Part shown: in pieces, positions 24,307-35,695 of the stretch
Numbering within the stretch: position 1 is the first letter of the stretch
Layout of the letters: every line of letters starts with the position of its first letter
Origin: Roridomyces roridus
Lineage: Eukaryota > Basidiomycota > Agaricomycetes > Agaricales > Mycenaceae
Length of the DNA: 64,000 bases
Reading direction: 5' to 3'
Assembly (NCBI GenBank): GCA_029378245.1
Contig: JARKIF010000008.1
Coordinates: 1,302,001-1,366,000 of the forward strand
The notes under the pieces: model-generated
The model's input: only the letters and a program-made list of their open reading frames with translations
The model's database searches: none
Told to the model about the DNA's origin: nothing
Program-made: the position numbers and the translations under genes

Positions 24307-25478
24307 ATGCCCTCCGAAAACCTCTGCACTGTCCACCGCGACGAGCAGCTCTTTAAATGCACCAGCTGCCAATGCCAGGTCGACGCTGCAGGCGCTGACT
24401 CGGCACCGGACGCCTTCGTTTGTGCGGGCTGTCGAGCTCACCTGCTCGCTGCCATCACCGTCTTACTCCCCGTCGAGCGCCCGTCATATCCAACAACGAC
24501 AACAACCCCGACAAGGGAGAGTCCCGTGCTGCAGCGCAGACGACCTGTAGACGACTCGTTTCGCACCGCCCCGCCACCGACTGCTGTCATTCCTGTCGAT
24601 CCTGCTCCGCTTGCCGTGTCCCCTCGACCACAATACTCCCCAGCACGGAGTCCAACCAAGGGTGACCCGTTGGCAGACATAACTCGCCTCCGTGTCCGTG
24701 CACAGACCCACCACTGTCTCTACCCCGGCGCATCCTTTCAGGGCACGCAGAAGAGCGGTCGGAACTCGTACGACGTCACGGTCACTATCGTTGACGTCGA
24801 CTTTGCTTCGTCCTTCCTCTGTGGCTACCTGCGCATTCGTGGGCTGACGGACGACTGGCCGGAGCTCACGACCTATTTTGACGCGGAGATCATTGGACCC
24901 AGATACGGCTTTTTGACGCAACAGAATTGGGGAGCTTCCGAGCAGGCGGACACTGTCCACTGGGCTCGTTTCCCCGCCTTCCGCCATGTCAAGGGTGAGC
25001 TCAAGAAGCCCCACCTCACCATGCCGGATCGTGATCGTGGGGCCGTCTTTATGCGTTGGAAGGAGCGTTTCCTCGTCCCGGACCATCGAGTGCAGGAAAT
25101 TAACGGCGCAAGCTTTGCTGGTAAGCGCTAGCGTGTCCCTTGCTGGCTGCGGCGCTCACGGACATAGGCTTCTACTATGTTTGCGTCGACTTTAATCCTG
25201 CTCCGACGCATGACGAGCCCGAGGCGATGCTCGAGCCCGACACTGAGCAGCTTTCGTCTCCACCACCACATCGGAAACAGCGACGCGACTCGAGTGTCTG
25301 CCACTCGCTTCCCACACACCCCCGTCCTGCCCTCATGAGTGGGTTCTACTTTCATCAAAACTCTGAGCCGTACGTCGATGGTGGCATGTCCATCCGCATT
25401 CTGACCGTTTGCAGGTACCAGCAGTTAACGCTGAGCCATATCCCCGAGCGCACCAGCTCGAGCTTCGAGTTTCGCTAG
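24307..25478 (+). CDS. GID4: GID4/Vid24 degron receptor of the GID/CTLH ubiquitin ligase
   Basis: Exons 24307-25120, 25168-25369 and 25415-25478 encode 359 residues. The C-terminal beta-barrel carries LYPGASFQGTQKSGRNSYDV, LCGYLRIRGLTDDWPELTTY, VFMRWKERFLVPDH, EINGASFAGFYYVC and LTLSHIPERTSSSFEFR, matching human GID4 almost block for block. GID4 recognises N-terminal proline degrons and delivers gluconeogenic enzymes to the GID ligase when glucose returns. An N-terminal extension of about 130 residues carries Cys/His pairs (CTVHRDE, FKCTSCQCQ, FVCAGC) resembling a small zinc-binding module, then a Pro/Thr/Arg-rich linker. An acidic, Pro-rich insert (DEPEAMLEPDTEQLSSPPP) interrupts the barrel late. 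Confidence 0.93.
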
Positions 25479-25669
25479 GGACACTCTTAAGTAGTTAGTT
25501 GTATAGTCTGCACTCGCTTGTATATCATATCGCATTCCCTTTAAAGATATAACGTCGCTTTCTGTAATATTTTGGAGGATTCTTTGTTCCCGTTTAGCGG
25601 CGATCACCTCTTCTTGCCCTCCAGCCGGGAGGTCACTTCTTCTTGCACCCCGGGAGGTCGCTTTGGCCA

Positions 25670-27488
25670 ATGTCCTCTCACTCCAGCTCGTCCGCAAACC
25701 TGGTAGGCATACACTACCGTGTGGGCAAGAAGATCGGCGAGGGCTCTTTTGGTGTGATCTTCGAAGGTGTGGAGCTCGTCAATTCAGCAGGGTGCAACGC
25801 CAACAGTTTTTTCTCCCCTTACCTTTAGGAACGAATCTACTCAACTCCCAAACCGTCGCTATCAAGTTTGTACGTCCCCACGTCCTGCCTTGGCGCTGGC
25901 CAGAATTGAGCAGTCCTCCAGGAACCTCGCAAGGCCGAGGCACCCCAACTACGCGACGAATGCCGCTCTTACCGTATTCTCGCGGGATGCAGTCAGTCCC
26001 CCATTCCCTCGAGCTCGAACGTGCACTGAAGCTGCCTTGCAGCTGGTATTCCTCAGATATACCACTTTGGACAGGAGGGACTCCACAATATTCTTGTCAT
26101 TGACCTCCTCGGGCCCAGTCTCGAGGACCTCTTCGACATGTGTGGCCGTAAATTCTCCATCAAGACAGTCTGCATGGCTGCGCGCCAGATGGTGCGCCGC
26201 TTTCTATATTTGCGGTTTGCACTGCTGATTGACATTTCGCATAGCTCTCGCGCGTCCAGACCATCCACGAGAAGAACCTCATATACCGCGATATCAAGCC
26301 GGACAACTTTCTCATCGGCCGACCGGGCACCAAAGGCGCGAATAGTGCGTCCCAAAATTTTTGTGTGGCTGGTGGCTCTAACTTTGGTGCAGTCGTACAC
26401 GTCGTTGACTTTGGCATGGCGAAGCAATATCGCGATCCCAAGACGAAGCAGCATATACCCTATCGCGAGCGCAAGAGTCTGAGCGGCACAGCGCGTTACA
26501 TGAGCATCAACACGCATCTGGGCCGCGAGCAATCGCGACGAGACGACCTCGAAGCGCTCGGGCACGTCTTCATGTACTTTTTGCGTGGCAGTCTTCCAGT
26601 GGCAAGGCCTCAAGGCTGCGACGAACAAGCAAAAGTACGAGAAGATCGGGGAGAAGAAGCAGACGACGCCGATCAAGGAACTTTGCGAAGGCTTTCCTGG
26701 TGCGCCCTCTCCGTTCTCATCTCTCGTCCTTGCCACTTATTCACCGCAGAGGAATTTGGCATCTACTTGAACTACGTCCGCAAGCTTGGCTTTGAGGAGA
26801 CGCCGGACTATGATTTCCTTCGGGAACTCTTTACGAAAGTTATGAAAAACAATAACGATCTGGATGACGGCGTGTTTGATTGGAATTTGCTGAATGGTGC
26901 GTCACTGGCTTTTGTGCGGCTACCGAATACTTACTTGCACCAGGCGGGAAGGGTTGGGAAGCTTCCGTTGGGCAGAGCCAGCTTATTGCTCAAATACAGA
27001 ACACGGGACTCGCTCCGGGGAGTCCACACGAGCGACGACGCGAACACCGCGATTCGGAACGCCGCCGTGCTTCGCAGGCTGGCAACATTGTCCCTCCCTC
27101 GCCTGCTCTTGTGCGCCACGGCTCCAAGCAGCGCAAGATTCCCAACGCACTCACACCTGGTGGTGGCAACTCTCCTGGACAAATCACCCCGCACTCTGCC
27201 GCCGCTCAGGTGAATGTGCCTGTCGGTGCTCGGGGTAGTACAGCCCAACAACATCCCTATGCGAATGGGGGTGGCGACTACGGGCGTGAACCTGGAGAAG
27301 ACTACGGTGGGGCGCAGCAATATGGACGCGCCTCACCGATGGTGTCCAGTGTCGGTGCAGCGCCCCCAGCAATCAGCAACGTTCGTGCCCGTGGGGGCGA
27401 CGTCGGAGTGTCGCGAGAATTCAATGACCAGGAGGACGAGCGGCCGAAACCTACGTTGTTGCGGATTCTAACGTGTCGGTGTGGGTGA
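25670..27488 (+). CDS. Casein kinase 1 (Yck/Cki type), one apparent frameshift
   Basis: This is a Ser/Thr kinase of the CK1 group. The Gly-rich loop is [14 protein letters not shown], the next exon reads [13 protein letters not shown] with the catalytic Lys, then [13 protein letters not shown], the catalytic loop [15 protein letters not shown] and [15 protein letters not shown]. The late-lobe [20 protein letters not shown] and NLLNGGKGWE segments follow, then a Gln/Gly/Pro-rich tail ending ILTCRCG. At least eight exons fit. At 26599 one extra G separates RGSLP from WQGLKAA, which lie in different frames with no possible intron, so the frame as given is broken inside the kinase core. The two tail cysteines could be palmitoylated as in yeast Yck1/2, although these end CC. 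Isoform not assigned. Confidence 0.9.
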
Positions 27489-27763
27489 TACCTCTCTCTC
27501 TGATTTCTTTTATGGCCCCCCATTATGGTTTAGTTTATCTATTCTTCCCTGGCCGTAATTTGTTTCTTCTGTGTGGAGTCGATGTCGCTTTTTTTCCCGT
27601 ACTACTGCATCAATGGCATTTGAGGAATTTGAATAGCATCGTCTGGGATACCATTATGATTTCGGCAATCTTGTTCGGGATTGAGCGGTGGGCGTACATG
27701 CCTGCTAAAGAGCAGCTGGAACCCAAGAAAAAATTACTAAATACACAGATGGGTACATGTACA
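27489..27763. other. Convergent 3' spacer, casein kinase 1 and JmjC gene
   Basis: 275 bp of AT-richer sequence that I take as the two 3' untranslated regions; no conserved coding signal was seen. Confidence 0.4.
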
Positions 27764-30700
27764 TCAAGAATCTTCATTCGCATACCGAGCCTCCCAATCT
27801 TGTTCGTCTGGCGGAGCGTCCGAAGCTGGAAGCAGGTCAGAGAGAGTGCAGAATACTGGTCGGGTCAACTCACTCAAAGTTCCAAATAACGACTTCTTCG
27901 GTCGAGCAGGAGTGAAATGCATCGGGTTCGTTGCAGCACTCGCGTCGGGATTCGTCACTGTTGTTCCTTCGCTGCCCGAGTCCTGTCCCTCGAGACGAGA
28001 ACCAGGTCGACACGGAACGAGAGCAAGCCGATTTTCGGACGAAGGAGGGGAGAAGCGGGTGTGCTGCCGACGGTTGTTGCCCTGGTGTGCCGCAGGCGGC
28101 GTTTCCGGTTCGTGATCCATGTGATGCTGATCCGTGCGATGCCGAGGCCGGAAGTCGAATGATGCCTGTCCACGCCGGTCATATCCATCATTGGCGTAAG
28201 GCCCTTGCTGCCAAGTACGATCCTTGTCCGTGGTGTAACGCCCGTAGGAGCCAGAAGAAGACTCGTAATACTGCCTCCCTCTGCTTGAGCCATAGTGGTG
28301 ACCCGCTGGTGGGTAGACACGGCGACTAGATTCACCAAACGAAGCAGATCTGCCCCGCATGTTACGATAGCCTGTCGACCAATTCCGTGACTTTTGTTCT
28401 GAAGTAGACGGTGCCGGATGGAAGGCCGGCAGGGTGGAAACTAGACTGGACACAATGCCCACGAGTGTATTGACCGAGTCGGAACTGGGATTCAACAGTT
28501 GAGCATTTGCATTTGCTTGACGGAGCCTGTTTATCTCGGCCTTCTGTTGCGCCTGGATCTCCTTAACCTCCCGGAGTTCACGCTGCAACTCGTCCACCAG
28601 AGTACTGCCACTCATCACATCCTGCGACGAGGATGCACGCCGCTCAACCCGCCTCGAAGGAGCCGGTGGAGGAGCGAGAGATGACGAGCCCTGCGAGAAA
28701 TCTCGGCGCCGTTCATCGATGGATTCTTGCTGCCGTCTGCCGAACTCGCGCGCTTCCTCGAGCGTAGCGGCAGCAACAGCGTTGTCATCCAGTCGTCCGT
28801 CAGGCGACGACGACGACGAGGAACTAGGTGGCGTCACTTCAGGACGCGCCCTGCGCTTGACAGATCTCCGCGGTGGCGGCGGCGGTGGAATGGGGGACGG
28901 CCGAGCTGAACTACCGCTCGGCACTGAAATGGCATTCTGAGCAGACGCGTTGTTGAAGGCGTCCGCAACAGAAACGGCCGTCTGCTTCGTCTTTTTGAAG
29001 CGCAGGTCCTTGACTACTTGAGGAGTCGGGCCAGGAGGCGCCGGGCGAGGCCTCTTCAAAGGCCTCTCTTCAGAATCGGAATCGTCAGAAATGTTGATGA
29101 CATCCTTCTTCGCAGGACGGGATGCCTTTGTAGCAGATAGATTGCGCACACCCGGAGGGCCTTTCGGGTGTGTCTGCTTGAGTTTCTTCCGAGGCGGCTG
29201 TGATTCGATCTCCTGCATGCAGGGTCAGTGCGGAATAAGGAGCTCAACAGCTAACGCGCCTCGTGGACGGTGCTCTCGACTGGAATCTCTTTGCGCTTCG
29301 GAGGGCGGTAGATAGGCACCTCGATGTAATCCATCACCAGGCGCTTCGGTTTTGAAGGTACCGCTGGCTCAGCGAGTGTCGAGGTCTTGGAAATCGAGGC
29401 CGCTTTCGCGTCCATCCTGCCGTATCTTTGCGGGCGCCATAACGGGTTCAACGTGGTGCTGAGGAGACTAGACGGCGCCAGTGAGGCTTGATTCACACGT
29501 AAAAATGGACCACCACGCACCTCGTTCTCCCAAACAGTCAGATCATAGAACCCTGCCTTTCTATACTTGGAGTAACCAATAGGCCGGCAGGTGGTGAAAG
29601 TGTCCGCCAGGTAGGCCAGCTGAGCTCCGAGATTGGGCGCTCGATCCGGATCTTCAGCGGATAGAGCTGATGCCTCAGATGTAAATTTCTTTTGAGAGGT
29701 CTTGTGGGATTGATGGAAAACTTGGTTCTGCTCGTCCTTGCGGTGCGCAAGGAGAGCCTCTGCCGAATGAAAGTGGCGCTCGGTTACGAGGTGCGCAAAA
29801 CAGCTGGAATGATGGCACTGTTTGCAGGTAAGAGCCCAGCTGAACTGAGTGTCGTGCTGGTTCTTGGAGAAACTCGTGCAGCGTTTGCTTTCCTTAGCCT
29901 TGGCTAGTTCAGCAATGCCGAGTGTCAATAAATAGATATTGCACTCTCACCTTTGTGTTCTTTCTGATTCTTCGAAGGTGAATCGCTGCGCGAAAGATCC
30001 CAATCTTTTCACCACCCTTGAGCAATTCACTGAAGACCGTCAGATTTCATGGTCAGGATAGAGAACCTGAACCTACTCGTTGGACGGCGGAATGGAAAAC
30101 TGAGTTTTCTTGGGCTGCAAACCCGAACAGGCCTTGAATAGATCCACAGCGTGTCCGCGACGTTGGAGCAATTCATCAATTGAACGGCGCTGCATCGGGA
30201 CCATGACCTCGCAACGACATGTCCTTCCCTCGACATAACAGCCTGGACATATCGCCAGCCCAGAACCGGGTGCAGCTCGTTCACCTTCGACGCAGGATCG
30301 GCACTCGAAGAAGCTCTGGAAAATATCAGAGCCACAGAAATCGCAAGTCAAATGCGGGGCGTCTTCTTCGCCGGGCGACAGAGGGACGACGGTCATCTTC
30401 CCGCACGTTGACGAGTGCTCCTCGACTAGTATTGTATCGAAGAGGTCGATAAGCCGCCGAAGTTTGGAGAGGTGAGTCGGCATGTCTTGTTTGCCACCTG
30501 CATTGTTCCCTGCTTGCTTACTCAGAAGATCAGACACCGCTTTCGTGGTTTGCAAAAGGACGTTGTATATAGTGCATTTGACGCGGTACGTCTCGAGTCG
30601 GCAGACCCTAGATGGATGTTAGCAAAGAAGACGAATTGAAGCTGATTTGCGACCTTCTATACAGCGGCAATTCATAGCGCAACGCAAGAGCGAGCCCGTC

Positions 30701-31855
30701 AAGAGTCATTCTCGGACCAGGAAGTCTTGATCGTCAATCCGCCGGCGTTGACGACTTGATGACAGGAACGCGGAGGGACGAGTATGAGGTCGCCGAGCTT
30801 CTGTTCTGCTATGTACACTTTAAATGGGGCCTTGGCGAACTCTTTGATGGTGACGACGTGGTTTTCATGGTCCAGTTCATGTCCCAGCTTCTTGCTGAAA
30901 TATTCGGCAGCAGCATGAGCGGAGGATGTTGCCGTCATGAACCAGAACGACGATCCCCCCTGCGTGAAAACCATAAGATTATGGCCAGAGGAAGCGCACA
31001 AGTCTTTGTGACAAGGCGTGAATGTATCGCCGATCCCGAGGTAACACATAAGAGTCTCGATGCGGTCCTGCTGAATGTTAGCAATTCATTTTAACAAACG
31101 CGAATTGGTCACAGACCGAGGGTGGAAGAGCATTGAGGAGATTCTCTGGACTGTCTGGTGCCAAGTATGCGGGGATAACTTGTTCGTTATGCAAGAATTT
31201 ATTCCATTCGTCTGGGCAGGGCACATCTTTCCCATACAGCCTCTCGGTTTCTTGAAAGCGTTGGCAAAAAAGGCAGGAACAACAGGCTGAGACGCACCTC
31301 CTGGGGTCGCGAAATGAGCGGCATCCTGCGCATACGCCAGGAAATCCGAGATTCCGACAGTCTTGTCAAAGCGGTCGTGGACATTGCGAACAGATATTTC
31401 TGCACTTGGGTGTGAGGAAACATTCGGGGATCAAGACGGTAAGACTAACCTTGAGGCCCGTTTCTTTCAAACCATGCCGGAGTAAATTTCTCCTTCATCC
31501 ACTTTGGGTGTCGGTGCAGCCCATCGACGACCAATGGTACTCCTGGGTTTGCCCTCTCATGCCGACGAATCTGGGCCTCTGTAGTCTCTGTCGGCGACCA
31601 GGAGACGCGTGGTACTGGCTCAAAGTTGTTGCTTTGACTGAGAAGAGATTCGAGGGACCATCCTTGGCACGAGTGAATGGGTAGAGGGCTCGCATTGACG
31701 GGTCTGAGAAGGGGCTGGTTCATAATTTGTCGGTCTCTCTCCTCTTGAGCATCTAGGTCGTTAATGGGCGCGTCTGTGATGGCGGGTTGGCGTGACTGAT
31801 CACCGTCACTCGAGTTACGGGGAGCGCGGCGTGTCGCCCCAGCTAACTCGCGCAT
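27764..31855 (-). CDS. JmjC-domain protein with Cys-rich region and long disordered tail, one apparent frameshift
   Basis: This is a putative Fe(II)/2-oxoglutarate-dependent chromatin demethylase or hydroxylase. Order from the start (31855, MRELAGATRR): a linker with GVPLVVDGLHRHPKWMKEKF, then EISVRNVHDRFDKTVGISDF, GKDVPCPDEWNKF, and the JmjC core MCYLGIGDTFTPCHKDLCAS to RSCHQVVNAGGLTIKTSWS. The metal ligands H-x-D (CHKD) and the distal His (SCHQ) are present. C-terminal to the core are SRMTLDGLALALRYELP, a cysteine-rich cluster (LTCDFCGSD, CRSC, ICPGCYVEGRTCRC), a second Cys/His segment (LTCKQCHHSSCFAHLV) and a basic, Ser/Pro-rich tail of about 480 residues. One extra base at 30714-30715 breaks the frame at SWS|RMT. 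The splice into the last exon is uncertain. Confidence 0.8.
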
Positions 31856-33256
31856 TGAGCAGTCTCTTGCGATGCTTTTCCATGGGTGAAGGAGGAGCGG
31901 GCAAGGTAGGTCCACATATCAATCAAGGCATTGTTTCATTTTTACACGGGCGTCTATAGCAATTCTAAGAACTGCTGTAACGAACAGCGCTGTCAGTGTC
32001 ATGCATTGCACCCAGTCCCAAATACAAGAGATATCCCTAGTCAATGCATGTACTGCCCCTCTTACCCGTCGGCTGCCCTCCTATATAGCCCGTTAATTGA
32101 CGTCTCGAACGAACGAAACAACAGCTACAGACGCGCGCCAATCGCGCCAATCCTGTCTCTGATCGAGATGGGAACTAGGCAATACAAAAGTAAGCGAGAG
32201 ACGCCGTCGTATTGTCGTCGTCGCGGAGTGGCTGGAAAGGTACCACCTGAGTGATTTATGGCAAAGTGTTTCGGCATAGGCAGTATGTGTATCAGCCTCA
32301 GTTGCGTCGAGAAGAGATACTAGGAAAGCAAGCACAGGCGAGACACTCAAAAGCTTCCGTGTGGCGCACCACGGCCTCAGGACGACCAGTAGACCGGCAC
32401 GATAGCTGTAGCGCGAATCGATGATCGTCCAAGTAAGGGAAGGACGGAGAGCATCCAGAAAGTAGTCCACCAAGATCCAGAAAACAGGCGTAGGGGCGCG
32501 CCTACTTGCGCCTACATATGCCTCTATCTGCCCACAAGCGCCCATGAGACGGAGAAGGAACGGACCATGCGAGTCCTCATGATATCGAAGAACCACCACA
32601 GCTATTGGGCCTCGGAAAGGATAGAAGCCACTTTGAGAACAAGGCTGGGTACACGTTCGTGCAGCCGTGGAAACGGTGGAACGGAGCAGGTTCAGGTCAC
32701 CGTTCAAGCAGTGCGCCGATCTTCCAATCGTGATATCAAAGCAAGCATAGCTGTAAAAGAAACCTCAGCAGGGCACCAAGATCCAGAAAGCAGACAGGCA
32801 TAGGATGGCCAAGCGGGCGCCTACATGCACTCATGTCAGCCGGAAGGGATAGAAGCCACTTTGAGGACAAGGCTGGGATGCCGTGGAAACGGAGGCTCGG
32901 AGCAGGTTCAGGTCACCGATCTTCCCACTTGATCTCAAAGCAACCCGAGCGAGGCAAGAGGCTGAGGCTCAGCGGGAGATAAGCTAGACAGTGAGCGAGG
33001 GTCCTACCTTACCTTCAGTAGATACTTGGAAACCGTTTGCCATGATCGGCATTCTGGTCTGTCTTGACCAACTTTCCACTTTCCTTTCTTCGTTTTCTGC
33101 ACGTCGGCTGAGCGTCTTCGCACTTGAGTACCATGTAAACGATTGTATTGGTACGCTCCAAGAAAGGCATTAAATCAATTATAACCCGTAGCCCAAATAG
33201 AGTGTGTGTGTAGTCCCCCAATAGTCCGTCATGCAAAAAAAAGGGTAACATAGAAC
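31856..33256. other. 1.4-kb gene-free region, largest in the window
   Basis: No exon with recognisable similarity or consistent splicing was found. A 204-codon minus-strand open frame (32707-32093) opens with TTG, has no recognisable motif and overlaps the repeat below, so I treat it as chance. Part of the stretch must be the JmjC promoter. Its right end holds short GT and A runs (33200-33245). Confidence 0.5.
32471..32943. repeat. Degenerate direct repeat, two copies
   Basis: Copy 1 (about 32471-32745) and copy 2 (about 32776-32943) share, in the same order, the blocks ccaagatccagaaa, ggatagaagccactttgag, acaaggctggg, ccgtggaaacgg, ggagcaggttcaggtcacc, gatcttcc and tcaaagcaa. Copy 2 is shorter by internal deletions. 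No terminal inverted repeats or coding capacity were seen. It may be a decayed mobile element or a local duplication. Confidence 0.8.
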
Positions 33257-35445
33257 CTACCGCACGTTCGCGTTCGCAAGGTCAATATACCTCGTCACGC
33301 GCTTCATCGCTCTCGAGCTCTGCTTCCACCCATCATCCTCCTCCTCGTCCGAATCCCGCTGAGCAACACGAGAATGTCGCTCGCACAACATCCGCCCATC
33401 AACCTCCCAGTACTCCTCCAACCGCTCCTTGCATCCACCAGGGTACTCGCACAGCATGTGATCAGGATGGTAGCGGTCTCCCGCATGAGAAACCGCACAC
33501 GGACCCTCAATCGGCTGTCCGCAACGAGCTGCTGCGCACAACGAATCGTTCGCTTCGTGATAGTGGTATGCGCAGAGTGGTTTGCTGTCATGCACATAGA
33601 ATGTCTTGTCCGGGAACGGTTTCTACGCCCTCTAGTTAGTTGGGTAAGTCGCGAGCAGAATTCAGGCACGCACATGGCAAATATGGCAGTTGAAGCACTC
33701 GCGATGGTATTTGCCTTTGAGCTGCCCATCCGATGAGGACACGGCCTGCTTTTCGATCGGCAGATTACACCGTCGACACTGGAAAGATTAAATTCAACGT
33801 GTCAGGCAGCGAAGATTAGCACACACCTTGGGTAAATACATGTTCTTCCAACAAGTTTCGCACAGTACCCGTCCTCCGTCCATTTGCACCCACTTGCCGT
33901 CGTCGATCTTCTTCTCGCAGCGGACACACACCTTGGTCTTGTGTGTACGTCCAACCCGTTTCGAGGAGTCGGGCACTGCTTGTTTGTCGGGTGAAGTCGA
34001 CCGCCCTTCGCCCGAGGGTGGAGCGGCACTGTCCTCCCTGTCCGAGCCACGAGAAGATTTGGCTTTCGCCTCCGCCGGCTTAACAGCACTTCGGGAAGAG
34101 TACGCGCTCTGGGCACTGCCACTGCTGCTCGTACGGCTATGTGCACGAGGCGCCCCCAGGCCAACCGGTTGCTTGAAGGCGCTGGGAGGCGACTGAGAAG
34201 GTCCAGGCGCTCGATCGAAGTTGCTCCGCTCAGGCAAGTCCGAGCCCGAACTGTCTGAGCCTTTGCGAATGCTAGGTGCACGAATACTAGGCGCACGAAT
34301 GCTGGATGCACGAGATTCAATTGGGGGTGGAGAAGAGGGTTCTTCCTTCTCCCTGAACAAATCCAGGCCACTCCTCAGTTCATTGGCAAGCCGGAGGTCC
34401 CGATCATCGTCCTCGTCCTCGTCATCCTCGTAATCCGTGGAATCAGCGTACGCAAGTCCATACTCGGAGCCAGAGCTCTGAGAAACGCTCTTGGTATGCA
34501 CGCTACTGGCCTTGGAAGACACTGAAGCAGATGGTCGATGTTGCAGCGGTGGTGGCGAACGGCGCCTTTCGTATGGTTGCGGAGAAATGGGGGATTCTGG
34601 GTAGGGCGCCAACCCCGGCGAATTCGAGGACCCGGTATCGGTCGACAAGGGCGGAGGAGACCCTTGAAACAATCAGCTTAATTGTCAAAAAGAACAAGAA
34701 ATGGAGGTGACGCACTAGTACCAATCGTCGCAGCTCCGATATCCAGGTTTCGCGGTGGATCGGCCCGGGGTTGATGCAACGGTGCAGATGCAAACATGGC
34801 AGCGCGTGCAGCAGCTGCGAACCCTCGACGCCCAACTCCAGCCATCCCAGCCTCTCCACCGGTCTGGGTATTAAGATCCGGTTCCGGCGGAATTTGGCGG
34901 ATGGAAGAAAAAGACGGGCGCGCGGTTACGGGAGAAGGGATGTTGGAGGATGCACTGGAACCCGAACGAGCGCGGGCAAAACCGACGACTGGAGGTGGTC
35001 GCACGTCGGTAATGCGGGAGGGCCCGGGAAAGTTGGAGGATGCGCTCGAGCCAGAGCGGTTTCGCGAAAAGGCGCCCCCAACTGGCGGCGGCGGATCAAG
35101 GCTGACGCGGGACAGTGGCGAGCTGGAAAGCGGGCTGGACCGCGAAGGGGTAGTGGGTCCACTCGTGTTGAGTCGGAGAGAGCTCGAGCCAGGTTTTGGT
35201 GACACGGGCCCATTAACGCGGGACTGCAGGCGCGGCGGCAGGAGTGAGGTAGCAGCAGTTGGTGATAAAACTGGCTTGGGTATATTCAGAGTTGGTTTAA
35301 GAGTAGGGAGCGGTGGTGCTGGTGCGCAAATGTGGTCGCCCAGTTCTGCCAGAGGAACGGGCTGGTTGCAGCTGCTGCAATTAATGGTAGGTAGAACCTG
35401 GGATATGCGCCCGGCAGGTTGGGAGAGGGAGGAGGACATGAGCAT
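33257..35445 (-). CDS. LIM-domain protein (paxillin/Pxl1-like layout)
   Basis: From 35445 an N-terminal Cys/His knuckle (INCSSCNQPVPLAELGDHIC) is followed by about 400 Ser/Pro-rich disordered residues. These include three direct IRAPS repeats and an acidic run (DYEDDEDEDDDRD). The C-terminus carries LIM zinc fingers: CVRCEKKID..CETCWKNMYL, CRRCNLPIEKQ..KYHRECFNCHIC, FYVHDSKPLCAYHYHE and CGQPIEG..RYHPDHMLCEY..MLCERH. LIM modules act as protein-interaction platforms. Fungal proteins of this layout, such as Pxl1, work at polarity sites and the cytokinetic ring. Five exons fit. The stop at 33257 immediately follows a possible donor (GCG|GTAGGT), so a further 3' exon cannot be excluded. Confidence 0.75.
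34266..34310. repeat. Three 15-bp tandem units in the LIM gene
   Basis: Three near-identical 15-bp units (cgaatgctaggtgca type) encode the repeated pentapeptide R-A-P-S-I on the minus strand. The frame is kept, so copy number can vary without breaking the gene. Confidence 0.85.
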
Positions 35446-35695
35446 TGGGAGAGAGTGCTTTGCGTGAAACGACCAGCGTGGCGAAGGGAGAGCCGACGAA
35501 GCTAGAGAAGCATGTGGGAGACGACCACGAGATGGAACTGATCGTCGTGCTCGGTTGTGTGATTTACCATCAGTTTGCTGTACATACGCGACCGTCCCGC
35601 GCGTCGATCCCGCTAAACAAATTACGGACTATCCTAGACTACCCTTCCAACGTCAACCTCCCAACCATAGTAAGCGCTTTAAGCTATACTCCATC

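Noticed and set aside
27473..27889. 138-codon plus-strand frame after casein kinase 1
   Set aside because: It overlaps the kinase stop and the antisense of the JmjC last exon; the hydrophobic composition is that of an AT-rich 3' UTR.
32093..32707. 204-codon minus-strand frame in the gene desert
   Set aside because: It opens with TTG, overlaps the degenerate repeat, and has no recognisable domain or splice support.
34796..35467. 223-codon plus-strand frame opposite the LIM gene
   Set aside because: Shadow of the Ser/Pro-rich LIM leader; the real gene has zinc-finger motifs and consistent splicing.
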